64,000 bases of DNA from Terriglobales bacterium (GTDB lineage Bacteria; Acidobacteriota; Terriglobia; Terriglobales; Acidobacteriaceae), in NCBI GenBank assembly GCA_035561515.1, contig DATMXP010000014.1, positions 1 to 64,000 on the forward strand. Reading direction: 5' to 3'. The position numbers and the translations under genes are program-made. The notes beneath the pieces were generated by a model. It was not told the origin of the DNA. It worked only from the letters and a program-made list of their open reading frames with translations, and did not search any database. Positions 1 through 6,903 of the stretch are shown in pieces (positions within the stretch are counted from its first letter, which is position 1; each line of letters begins with the position of its first letter).

Positions 1-373
1 CCTTCCGTGTCGCTTCCGCCCACTCGTCCAGCACACCCTCATGAGTAAGCGTCAGTTCACACCCATGGGTAGTCGGCACGATATCGATCGCCACCCGCGT
101 CACCACCGGCGAGTACTTCGGGACGCTGAAGGTAAACACCAGCCGCTCCGGCCTCCGTATCTCTTCATACGTGCCGACGTGCTCCACGTCCTCGCCATTG
201 CGCCGGTCGGTCAGGTTAAAGCGGCCACCCACGCGCGCATCAATATCGCAGCGGACCATCTGTCCGTCCGGCGTGGCAAACAGAAATCGCGACGCCCGCG
301 CCGGATCAAGCCACGCATCAAAGACGCGATCAGGCGGGAAGGGAAACGAGCGGGTTACAGATAATGCCGGCAT
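1..373 (-). CDS. SRPBCC / AHSA1-family protein (C-terminus outside window)
   Basis: Reading the minus strand from an ATG at 373 gives 124 codons without a stop, running off the left edge. The protein starts MPALSVTRSFPFPPDRVFDAWLDP and continues with RCDIDARVGGRF, VGTYEEIRRPERLVFTF and CELTLTHEGV. This is the typical order of the AHSA1 branch of the START/Bet v1 fold: N-terminal strand, 'VFdAWtDP' helix, 'GGrf' turn, 'RLvFTf' strand, then 'T.vTleh'. Family members bind hydrophobic ligands or serve as stress-linked accessory proteins, often next to ArsR regulators; no substrate can be assigned. The start codon lies inside an inverted repeat (362-386), and there is no clear ribosome binding site. 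Confidence 0.85.
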   Translation of the reverse strand, partial: MPALSVTRSFPFPPDRVFDAWLDPARASRFLFATPDGQMVRCDIDARVGGRFNLTDRRNGEDVEHVGTYEEIRRPERLVFTFSVPKYSPVVTRVAIDIVPTTHGCELTLTHEGVLDEWAEATRK

Positions 374-386
374 CCTGTCGGCATTA
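362..386. promoter_or_regulatory. Inverted repeat over the start codon of the SRPBCC gene
   Basis: TAATGCCG (362-369) and CGGCATTA (379-386) are perfect 8-bp inverted arms around a 9-nt centre. The minus-strand ATG at 373-371 lies in that centre. The site could be a repressor operator (ArsR-type partners are common for this family) or an mRNA hairpin that blocks initiation. The sequence alone does not separate the two. Confidence 0.45.
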
Positions 387-423
387 TAGTTTTTGGATTA
401 GTTAAGGGATACAATCCCGGCTC

Positions 424-1029
424 ATGTCAGACAAAAAATCGAGGAAGAAGCAGACAAGCTTTTACTTAGGCGCATGTTGGGCGATGTTGCTTCTTATACT
501 CGAAAATTTTACTGATCCTCACCGATCCATACTTATCTTACTTTTGGTACTGATGGGTGTTTCTTTTTTCGTCTTCCTGCTCAACCTTCCTTGGGTTTCA
601 AAAGCTTCTTCGACCAGTTCGAAGGTTTGTAGGGTGGTCTTGCTTGCTATTGCGGTGACAATTCCATGCGTTGCATTTGAGTCTTGGCTGTGGCGAACGA
701 ACGTGAAGGCGAAGTTCTTAGGATTCATGACTTTCGACCTGCTTCAGGAGAACCGCCCACCCAAGACCTTGATGTTTTTTGGTGTATCTCTGAAGAATAC
801 AGGGCGCCAGTTCGTTACAGTTGATACATTCAGACTCTCGTTGAGATCTGGATCCTACACCGAGGAAGGTATTCGGCCAGAAACTCTCAAGAAAGGTGAT
901 TCCATCACCACTCGTTCTGGCGTTCTCGCCACGTTCGAGACTCCACTCCTCACCGAGAAAGGCTTCCGTTTGCGGATGGATACTCTTTTCTCCGAACAGC
1001 TTGGCGCGTGCAAGAATGCGAGAAAATGA
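424..1029 (+). CDS. Hypothetical membrane protein
   Basis: 201 residues with no family I recognise. Three hydrophobic segments are visible near residues 13-30, 36-56 and 69-87, followed by a soluble C-terminal half of about 110 residues rich in beta-type sequence, perhaps an extracytoplasmic domain. Base composition is clearly less GC-rich than the neighbouring housekeeping genes. The stop codon overlaps the start of the next gene by 14 nt, so the two are probably co-transcribed and translationally coupled. The low GC and absence of recognisable homology suggest recent acquisition; that is inference. Confidence 0.6.
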   Translation: MSDKKSRKKQTSFYLGACWAMLLLILENFTDPHRSILILLLVLMGVSFFVFLLNLPWVSKASSTSSKVCRVVLLAIAVTIPCVAFESWLWRTNVKAKFLGFMTFDLLQENRPPKTLMFFGVSLKNTGRQFVTVDTFRLSLRSGSYTEEGIRPETLKKGDSITTRSGVLATFETPLLTEKGFRLRMDTLFSEQLGACKNARK

Positions 1030-1663
1030 TCCGCAAGTCACGATCTCTTTTAGAGACGTCGACGACAAACCAGGAAGCACCAGTTCTGCTATGAAGGCCC
1101 AAGGAGATACCGTTCTTCCTAAGGATCCTTGTGTTGAGCAGCCCTTCAATGAAGCCTTACTTAGTGCTCTTCTGGTTGCACATGGGCGCCCCGCTCTGAA
1201 TGATGATCGCGCCTGGATTCTTCGAAACCTAGCCGACACCCTTGACCGAAAATCCCTCTTGCACAAATATCCGCTAGGTTATGTCTTGTTCGACGTTGAC
1301 TACCAAAGCCACGTAATGCCTCACCATGCATCTTCGACTCTTGAAAGGTACGATCTGGACTGGAATGTGGTCACCTTTCGGCAGCTTGGCGGTGGTCAGA
1401 TCGAGATGCGTCTACCTGATGTACGACTTAAGGGCGGACCTCTTCTCCTCGGTAATATTGTGACTGGTGGCAGTTTGCACGTAGGCGATTTCGGAGGCGC
1501 GTTGTTCACGGACAGGAATGGTCAGGGTGTGATGATGTTTGCGGAACTGTTAGGGATCCGAAAGACCGGTGCGGTGTTCTTAATCGGTTTTGAGCCGATG
1601 AGCGCGACACGGAAACGGATGGATAGCAAACCCGGGCGAGCACGAAGCACAGGTACTACATGA
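1016..1663 (+). CDS. Hypothetical protein, coupled to the upstream membrane protein
   Basis: 215 residues from the ATG at 1016 (MRENDPQVTISFRDVDDKPG). The frame is open further upstream, but that part lies inside the preceding gene and is unlikely to be used. No signal peptide, membrane segment or family motif is recognised. The middle (about residues 85-165) has alternating hydrophobic patterns with several Gly turns (GGGQ, GGPLLLG, GGSLH, GDFGGAL), suggesting a beta-rich fold. The 14-nt overlap with the preceding gene and shared low GC suggest that the products act together. Confidence 0.55.
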   Translation: MRENDPQVTISFRDVDDKPGSTSSAMKAQGDTVLPKDPCVEQPFNEALLSALLVAHGRPALNDDRAWILRNLADTLDRKSLLHKYPLGYVLFDVDYQSHVMPHHASSTLERYDLDWNVVTFRQLGGGQIEMRLPDVRLKGGPLLLGNIVTGGSLHVGDFGGALFTDRNGQGVMMFAELLGIRKTGAVFLIGFEPMSATRKRMDSKPGRARSTGTT

Positions 1664-1777
1664 AACCTACCGCACGTTGATGTTTCGAAGCCTTGGGTCC
1701 CTTGAAAATCCGGATACCTTCCTATGTCCGAACTTCGACTATTTGGTTTTGACCAACTGCTAACTACCAAGCACTAG

Positions 1778-2356
1778 CTACTCGATCTTCAACCTCGGAC
1801 CCAGCAACTCCATCCCGTACTTCTTCAGGAACGCCGCGTCTTCCACCAGGCCTCCGCCACGACGGTCACGCTCCGCAAAGAAATCTTCCATCTTTCCCGC
1901 CGGAGCGAACACGAACAGCATCTTCCCCGGCGTGTTCCCCACGAACGCCCACGTGTGCGGGATACCCTTCGGCCCCAGCACCGAGTCCCCCGGCCCGGCC
2001 TTGAACCTCCGACCGCCGATCTCAAACAGGAAATCCCCTTCCATGATGTAGAACAATTCGTCTTCGCCGTGATGCAGATGCAGGGGCGGGCCGCCCTTCA
2101 CCGTCAGCCGATGCTCCATCACGAACATGTCGCCGCCCGAATCCTGGGTCGCAACCTTGAACGCCGACGTTCCAAACGGACGCGGCCTCTCCATCCCGTA
2201 CCGGTCCTTCCCCGCCGCGACCACCACCGCGCCCCCACTCTTGCCTGCGTCCTGCTTTGGCTCTATTTTGGGCTCCGGCTTCGACCCCTGTTCTTGCGCC
2301 ACCGCCAGCGCCGGCACCGCCGCCAGCGCCATATTCAAAAACGAACGACGATCCAT
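1778..2356 (-). CDS. Secreted cupin-domain protein
   Basis: 192 residues from the ATG at 2356 (MDRRSFLNMALAAVPALAVAQ); the upstream in-frame ATG adds six residues with no benefit. The N-terminus looks like a Tat/Sec-type export signal (RRSFL followed by a hydrophobic Ala-rich stretch and AVAQ). After a Pro/Lys-rich linker comes a cupin barrel with metal-ligand motif 1, PLHLHHGEDELFYIMEG, and motif 2 around GDSVLGPKGIPHTWAFVG. Cupins of this type bind a metal through the His/Glu set and can be dioxygenase-like or sugar/organic-acid binding; the exact activity is unknown. It stands alone, with no obvious operon partner. Confidence 0.8.
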   Translation of the reverse strand: MDRRSFLNMALAAVPALAVAQEQGSKPEPKIEPKQDAGKSGGAVVVAAGKDRYGMERPRPFGTSAFKVATQDSGGDMFVMEHRLTVKGGPPLHLHHGEDELFYIMEGDFLFEIGGRRFKAGPGDSVLGPKGIPHTWAFVGNTPGKMLFVFAPAGKMEDFFAERDRRGGGLVEDAAFLKKYGMELLGPRLKIE

Positions 2357-2422
2357 CAACCCACCCCCCCACAAAAAAATTCCGACGATTATACGTCCAT
2401 CGAAGTGGGATCAGCCCCGGAT

Positions 2423-2462
2423 TTTATCCGCGTCCATCCATTCAATCCGCGTCATCCGCGGC
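2423..2462. repeat. 40-nt dispersed repeat, copy 1
   Basis: A 40-nt phrase built from variations of 'ATCCGCGTC-ATCC' recurs at 2918-2957 with one mismatch in 40 positions and in the same orientation. Internally it contains shorter near-repeats (ATCCGCGTCCATCC, ATCCGCGTCATCCGCGG). It is intergenic and has no plausible coding role. Confidence 0.8.
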
Positions 2463-2603
2463 TCACCATCGGCGCGAACAGCCAGCCCGAGCCGAAACAC
2501 CCCACTCCGTGCGGCATGTCACAGATAGTTAACGGATGAGTTCATACAATGCAATCACCTTCTTTTCGAAATCTGGCGGGCGCCGGCGAAACGAAATCTT
2601 TGG

Positions 2604-2661
2604 TGGTGGGAATCCACCAATGATGGAAATGCCCCGGCAGCAACCGGGGCGTTTTCTTTTT
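2604..2661 (+). terminator. Hairpin plus rho-independent terminator upstream of a small ORF
   Basis: Two stem-loops occur in series. TGGTGG/CCACCA (2604-2609 and 2614-2619) closes a GAAT loop. GCCCCGG/CCGGGGC (2631-2637 and 2644-2650) encloses a CAGCAA loop and is followed by GTTTTCTTTTT (2651-2661). The second is a textbook intrinsic terminator. No protein gene ends just upstream on this strand, so it either ends a short non-coding transcript beginning around 2480-2560 or attenuates transcription into the small ORF at 2682. Confidence 0.7.
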
Positions 2662-2681
2662 GCGCCCACCGAAAGGAGGTG

Positions 2682-2801
2682 ATGGGCATGCGACCTTCTA
2701 GGCTCAGGTTTGCCGTGCGAATCGATGATCGGTTCGTATTGGCAACCGCGTTAAGTCTGTTAGCGTTAGCTGCCGTCGCGCTGCTGCTTCTAGCGAAGTA
2801 A
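2682..2801 (+). CDS. Small single-span membrane peptide (39 codons)
   Basis: The ORF begins ATG GGC ATG CGA and encodes a 39-residue peptide: a basic N-terminal part (MGMRPSRLRFAVRIDDRF) followed by one hydrophobic segment rich in Leu, Ala and Val that ends in Lys. It is preceded by AAAGGAGGTGAT (2672-2683), an almost complete complement of the 16S rRNA 3' end and the strongest Shine-Dalgarno sequence in the window. That sequence can itself pair with an upstream CCCACC. It is bounded by a terminator before (2631-2661) and a strong hairpin after (2807-2834), so it looks like a self-contained unit. Function unknown. A type I toxin-like or regulatory small membrane protein is possible but unproven. 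Confidence 0.55.
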   Translation: MGMRPSRLRFAVRIDDRFVLATALSLLALAAVALLLLAK

Positions 2802-2806
2802 CAGCG

Positions 2807-2834
2807 AGCCGCCGATGTCCAGTCATCGGTGGCT
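2807..2834 (+). terminator. Hairpin directly after the small membrane-peptide ORF
   Basis: AGCCGCCGATG (2807-2817) pairs with CATCGGTGGCT (2824-2834): an 11-bp stem with one G-U pair and a six-base loop, starting six bases after the stop codon at 2801. There is no U-run, so it may be a 3' stabilising hairpin rather than a full intrinsic terminator. Confidence 0.55.
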
Positions 2835-2917
2835 AACTTCCCCTACATTTTACCTCTCGCCGTCAACTGTCCTCCGTGCCGCTCACGCGCCACACTCTTC
2901 GGTCCTTCAGCATTAGG

Positions 2918-2957
2918 TTTATCCGCGTCCATCCATTCCATCCGCGTCATCCGCGGC
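2918..2957. repeat. 40-nt dispersed repeat, copy 2
   Basis: Second copy of the phrase at 2423-2462, 39 of 40 positions identical. The region from 2835 to 3469 (over 600 bases) contains no gene I can support. It holds this repeat, the 119-nt element at 2975-3093, a terminator-like hairpin at 3087-3131, and otherwise low-complexity intergenic sequence. Confidence 0.8.
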
Positions 2958-2974
2958 CCGTTTCGGGAAATCCC

Positions 2975-3093
2975 ATGTCAAGGGGGTCTAACGTCTTCGT
3001 TCGCCGCAAAATCTTGATTCCATTCGAAATATATTTCTTAAAACCTTGGCATGATCCCCCAACCCAAATTGCTATTCTGAATATGTAGGTGGT
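2975..3093 (-). repeat. 119-nt dispersed intergenic element, copy A (inverted)
   Basis: Read on the minus strand this segment starts ACCACCTACAT, passes through ATAGCAATTTGGGT and CATGCCAAGGTTTT, and ends GACCCCCTTGACAT. The same order of blocks, over exactly the same total length, is found on the plus strand at 17710-17828. The outer blocks are nearly identical and the centre is diverged. Equal length with a variable centre suggests a mobile or structurally constrained non-coding element. Confidence 0.75.
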
Positions 3094-3131
3094 GAAGACG
3101 ACAATTCCGTCTCACCACCTTTCGCGCTTTT
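3087..3131 (+). terminator. Terminator-like hairpin at the edge of the 119-nt element
   Basis: AGGTGGTGAAGACG (3087-3100) faces CGTCTCACCACCT (3108-3120), a 13-bp stem with one bulged base and a seven-base loop, followed by TTCGCGCTTTT. It overlaps the end of the 119-nt element by seven bases. The partner gene is unclear. Confidence 0.5.
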
Positions 3132-3469
3132 ACCGACAACCGGCAACCACGAATGATAACTAGAAGCTAAACACCAATTGAGCTAACTGCTCTGGAATGA
3201 ACAGCTTGATATGCAAGTCCTTTAGAATCTTTGGTCGAACCCAAAGTCCATATGCAAGTCATTGATTCCATTGCATCGCAAGAGATAGGGGGAGGGGGGT
3301 AGGTATCCTGACGGCGAAAATAGAGGGTATCACGTGCAGGTTACTCATCTGCCAACGACCGGATCGTAAGACGAATACATTGGCCGGCACTGACCCACTG
3401 AACCTACAACCAGAGACCCCGCCTTAGATCTTCCTCACCTCCCTCATCACATCCCAGTGTGATCTCCCC

Positions 3470-3475
3470 TATAAT
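3470..3475 (+). promoter_or_regulatory. -10 box for a leaderless oxidoreductase mRNA
   Basis: A consensus TATAAT ends seven bases before the ATG at 3483. Transcription would be expected to start at or within a base of that ATG, and no Shine-Dalgarno sequence is present. A matching -35 box is not evident. The geometry (TATAAT, seven bases, ATG) is repeated at 51886. Confidence 0.6.
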
Positions 3476-3482
3476 CGATGGC

Positions 3483-5570
3483 ATGAAGCACGTGGTCCAC
3501 GCCGCCTGTCCGCACGATTGTCCCGATGCATGCGGGGTTTTGATCACCATCGACGATGGCAAGGCGACGAAGATCCAGGGCGATCCGGCGCACCCGGTAA
3601 CCCGCGGGTTCCTCTGCGCGAAAGTCGCGAAGTACCTGGACCGCGTGTATTCGCCTGGGCGCGTGCTCCATCCCATGCGCCGCAAGAAAGGCCTCGCCAA
3701 AGGCAGCGGCACCCGGTCGTTCGAAGATTTCGAGCGCATCACCTGGGACCAGGCGCTCGACGAAATCACCGCGCGGCTGAAATCAATCGCCCAGGAATTC
3801 GGGCCGGAAGCCATTCTTCCTTACTCTTACGGAGGAACGCTCGGCGCACTGAACGGATCGTCGATGGACCGGCGTTTCTTCCACCGCCTCGGTGCCTCGC
3901 AACTCGACCGCACCATCTGCGCCAGCGCCGGCGGCGACGCCATCCTGACCGTGCTCGGAAAAAAGTTGGGCACCGAGCCCGAACAGTTCCGGCACTCGAA
4001 GTACATCATCGCCTGGGGCGCGAACATTCACGGCAACAACGTCCACCTGTGGCCCTTCATCGAAGAGGCGCGGCGCAGCGGCGCAAAACTGGTGGTCATC
4101 GATCCCTACAAAACGCGCACGGCGAAATGCGCCGACTGGTATCTGCCGATCAATCCCGGAACCGACGTAGCGCTCGCGCTCGGGATGATGCACGTCATCA
4201 TCAACGAAGGGATTTACGACGCGGACTACGTTTCGCAGCACACGCTCGGATTCGACGAACTCCGCGCCAAGGTTCAGGAATACACGCCCGAGAAAGTCAG
4301 CGGCTGGACCGGCATTTCGGCCGACGACATCCGTAAGCTGGCGCGTGAGTACGCGACGGTTCGTCACGCCGCGATCCGGCTGAACTACGGCTTGCAGCGC
4401 TGCGAGAACGGCGGAATGGCAGTTCGGGCCATCACGATGCTTCCCTGCATCACCGGTTCGTGGAAGGAAGTTGGCGGCGGACTTCAGCTCTCCACCAGCG
4501 GAGCGTATCCGTTATGCAGCGATGCCCTCGAGCGCATGGACCTGATGCACGTGGCGCTTGGACGTCCAGCTCGGATCGTGAACATGAGTCAGTTGGGATT
4601 GGCGCTCGGGACCGTCACCGATCCGCCGATCAAGGCGCTCTTCGTGTACGCCTCGAATCCAGCGGCGGTTACTCCGAACCACAACGAGGTCGTCCGCCAA
4701 CTCAAGCGTGAGGATCTGTTCACCGTCGTCCATGAGCAATTCCTCACCGATACGACGGATTACGCCGACATCGTCCTGCCCGCAACCACCTTCTTCGAGC
4801 ACAAGGACCTGCAAAAGGCCTACGGACATTACTACCTTCAGGTGTCGAACCAGGCGATCGAACCGCTGGGCGAAGCGGTGTCGAACGTGGAACTGTTCCG
4901 GCGTCTGGCACAGCGCTTCGGGTTCACCGAAGAGTGCTTCCGCGAGACGGAAGACCAGATGATCGATGCGGCCCTGGCCTCGAAGGATCCGTGGCTCAAG
5001 GGACTGACTCGCCCGACGCTGGAGAAAGCCGGACATAAACGCCTGAACTTCGGGACCGAAGACCCGTTCCTGCCCTTCGCCAACGGCCACTTCTACACCA
5101 AGAGCGGCAAGGCCGAGTTGTACAGTGAGTCGCTGAAGGACATGGGTCTGGATCCGGTCGCGTCGTTCGTGGCCCCGACCGAGTCGCGCCACACCAACAA
5201 TGGCCATTCGAAGTATCCATTCGAGTTGCTGGCGCGCAAGGCCGACAACTTCCTGAACTCCACGTTCGCGAACCTGCCCGGGACGCGCGCCATGGAGAAT
5301 CCATCTCTCCTGGAGATCCACCCCGAAGACGCCGGCCCGCGTGGTATTAAGGACGGCCATCCGGTCGCGGTGTACAACGACCGCGGCGAAATCCGCCTGA
5401 CGGCTAAAGTGACGGACACGGTTCAGCCCCGAGTGCTCGGGGCGAAGCTGGATTGGGCGAAGCACTCGTCGGAAGGGATCAACATCAACGTGCTGACCTC
5501 GGAGCGGTTGACCGATATCGGGCGCGGTCCCACCTTTTATTCCGTGCTGGTTGACGTAAGGCCCCTGTAG
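3483..5570 (+). CDS. Molybdopterin (bis-MGD) oxidoreductase with 4Fe-4S site
   Basis: 695 residues from the ATG at 3483 (MKHVVHAACPHDCPDACGV); an in-frame ATG eight codons earlier is less likely because the -10 box overlaps it. Cys9, Cys13, Cys17 and Cys45 form the N-terminal 4Fe-4S motif (C-x3-C-x3-C-x27-C) of the DMSO reductase superfamily. The central domain carries the cofactor-binding blocks (IIAWGANIHGNN, VVIDPYKTRTA, INPGTDVALALGMM) and the C-terminal domain is the molydop_binding type (LLEIHPEDAGPRGIKDG). No Tat signal, so it is probably cytoplasmic. No electron-transfer or membrane subunit lies alongside, so the physiological substrate (formate, sulfur or N-oxide type) is open. The expected Mo ligand region is RTICASAGGDA. 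Confidence 0.9.
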   Translation: MKHVVHAACPHDCPDACGVLITIDDGKATKIQGDPAHPVTRGFLCAKVAKYLDRVYSPGRVLHPMRRKKGLAKGSGTRSFEDFERITWDQALDEITARLKSIAQEFGPEAILPYSYGGTLGALNGSSMDRRFFHRLGASQLDRTICASAGGDAILTVLGKKLGTEPEQFRHSKYIIAWGANIHGNNVHLWPFIEEARRSGAKLVVIDPYKTRTAKCADWYLPINPGTDVALALGMMHVIINEGIYDADYVSQHTLGFDELRAKVQEYTPEKVSGWTGISADDIRKLAREYATVRHAAIRLNYGLQRCENGGMAVRAITMLPCITGSWKEVGGGLQLSTSGAYPLCSDALERMDLMHVALGRPARIVNMSQLGLALGTVTDPPIKALFVYASNPAAVTPNHNEVVRQLKREDLFTVVHEQFLTDTTDYADIVLPATTFFEHKDLQKAYGHYYLQVSNQAIEPLGEAVSNVELFRRLAQRFGFTEECFRETEDQMIDAALASKDPWLKGLTRPTLEKAGHKRLNFGTEDPFLPFANGHFYTKSGKAELYSESLKDMGLDPVASFVAPTESRHTNNGHSKYPFELLARKADNFLNSTFANLPGTRAMENPSLLEIHPEDAGPRGIKDGHPVAVYNDRGEIRLTAKVTDTVQPRVLGAKLDWAKHSSEGININVLTSERLTDIGRGPTFYSVLVDVRPL

Positions 5571-5757
5571 TCGTCCCACCGGCCGCTACTTCCTTTCGTT
5601 GCAAGGGTTTACTTTTGTGGGATCAGTGTGCGGGGCGACACGGAATGCCAATTCGCTTTGCCCACCAGATGATGCGAAAATAGAGTTTCCAGCCGCAAGA
5701 GGGATGGTGTGTCCCGCGCATCCAAGGCGTGGCGGAAACGTCTAAGTGAAGCAGTAG

Positions 5758-6861
5758 ATGGAGACCTCCGAAATCCCGACCGCACCCGGTCCTGAGACGT
5801 CAGAAGACGTATTCCAGAACATGACGGAGTACGACCTGCACGAGACCCCCGTGGTGCTGCTCGAATTGCAGGATGAACTCGCGCGTTCCAGAAGGCGCGA
5901 GGCACTGTGGATCTCCGTCGTCGTTCACCTGCTGGTGGTGATAGCGATCGCGACCTCGCCGAAGTGGGCCTATCCGGTTCGCGGCGTGGTGGTGATGACT
6001 CCCGCCGACATCCTCAAACAGCAGGAGATGACCTACCTCGCCCTGCCGCCGGATGCGCAGAAGGTCACCGAGCCTCCGAAGACCGACATCATTTCGGACA
6101 AGAACCGAATTGCTTCCTCGAAGATTCCAAGCCCGAACCAAAAGGAACTCAGGAAGATATTGGACTCCGCCCGTCCGGGACCGCCAAGCCAGCCCGGCGC
6201 GCCTCAGCCACCGACGCCCCCGGCACAACAGCAACAAATGGCGCAAGCGCCTCAACCGCAGAATCCAGTGCAGCAGCAAGCACAACGTGGCGGCGGCGGT
6301 CCACAGTTGCCTCCGTCGCAAAACCAAAGCCCCCGGCTGGAATCGCTGAGTCCGGGCGGTGGAAGCGCCTCGGCTAACAATCCGTTCCGCGCAGCGATGT
6401 CTGCGGGTTCGGCCATCGAACAGGCTGCACGAGCCACAGTTGGATCGCGAGGTGTTGGTGGCGGTGCGGGCGATTATGGATTGGGCACGGGCCGCCAGGG
6501 TGGGACAGTTCACAGCCAGCTCGACATCCTGAGCGACACACGCGGCGTGGACTTCGGCCCGTACCTCGAGCGAATTCTGCACACGGTTCGATTGAACTGG
6601 TACAACCTGATCCCCGAAGTGGCTCGGCCTCCACTGATGAAAGAGGGAAAGGTCTCGATTGAATTTGCGATTCTGAAGAACGGGCAGGTCGCCGGCATGA
6701 GACTGGCGGGTCAGTCGGGCGATATCTCACTGGATCGCGCAGCGTGGGGCGGCATCACGGCGTCAAATCCGTTTCCGCCACTGCCGGGTGAATTCAGCGG
6801 CGAGTACCTGGCACTGCGTTTTCACTTCTATTACAACCCGCGCAGCAACAGCCTCCAATAA
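5758..6861 (+). CDS. TonB-family energy transducer
   Basis: 367 residues. One membrane span near residues 49-66 (LWISVVVHLLVVIAIATSP) follows a cytoplasmic N-terminus longer than usual (about 48 residues). A long Pro/Gln/Gly-rich spacer that crosses the periplasm comes next (about 120-250). The TonB C-terminal domain spans about 265-365: PYLERILHTVRLNWYNLIP, KEGKVSIEFAILKNGQV, DRAAWGGITASNPFPPLP. It would couple the proton motive force to outer-membrane receptors such as the one at 24975-28733, but no ExbBD genes are present here. It could equally be a TonB paralogue with a different partner. No good ribosome binding site precedes the ATG. Confidence 0.87.
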   Translation: METSEIPTAPGPETSEDVFQNMTEYDLHETPVVLLELQDELARSRRREALWISVVVHLLVVIAIATSPKWAYPVRGVVVMTPADILKQQEMTYLALPPDAQKVTEPPKTDIISDKNRIASSKIPSPNQKELRKILDSARPGPPSQPGAPQPPTPPAQQQQMAQAPQPQNPVQQQAQRGGGGPQLPPSQNQSPRLESLSPGGGSASANNPFRAAMSAGSAIEQAARATVGSRGVGGGAGDYGLGTGRQGGTVHSQLDILSDTRGVDFGPYLERILHTVRLNWYNLIPEVARPPLMKEGKVSIEFAILKNGQVAGMRLAGQSGDISLDRAAWGGITASNPFPPLPGEFSGEYLALRFHFYYNPRSNSLQ

Positions 6862-6865
6862 AGAA

Positions 6866-6885
6866 GCCCGGCATTTCTGCCGGGC
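6866..6885. terminator. Hairpin between convergent genes
   Basis: GCCCGGCA (6866-6873) and TGCCGGGC (6878-6885) form an 8-bp stem with a TTTC loop, five bases after the TonB stop codon. It lies between two convergent genes and has no marked U-run on either side, so it may serve both as a weak bidirectional terminator. Confidence 0.6.
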
Positions 6886-6903
6886 GATGAAACCACACAG
6901 AGT

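Noticed and set aside
4512..5579. 355-codon open frame antisense to the molybdopterin oxidoreductase
   Set aside because: Arg-rich translation without motifs; the sense gene is unambiguous.
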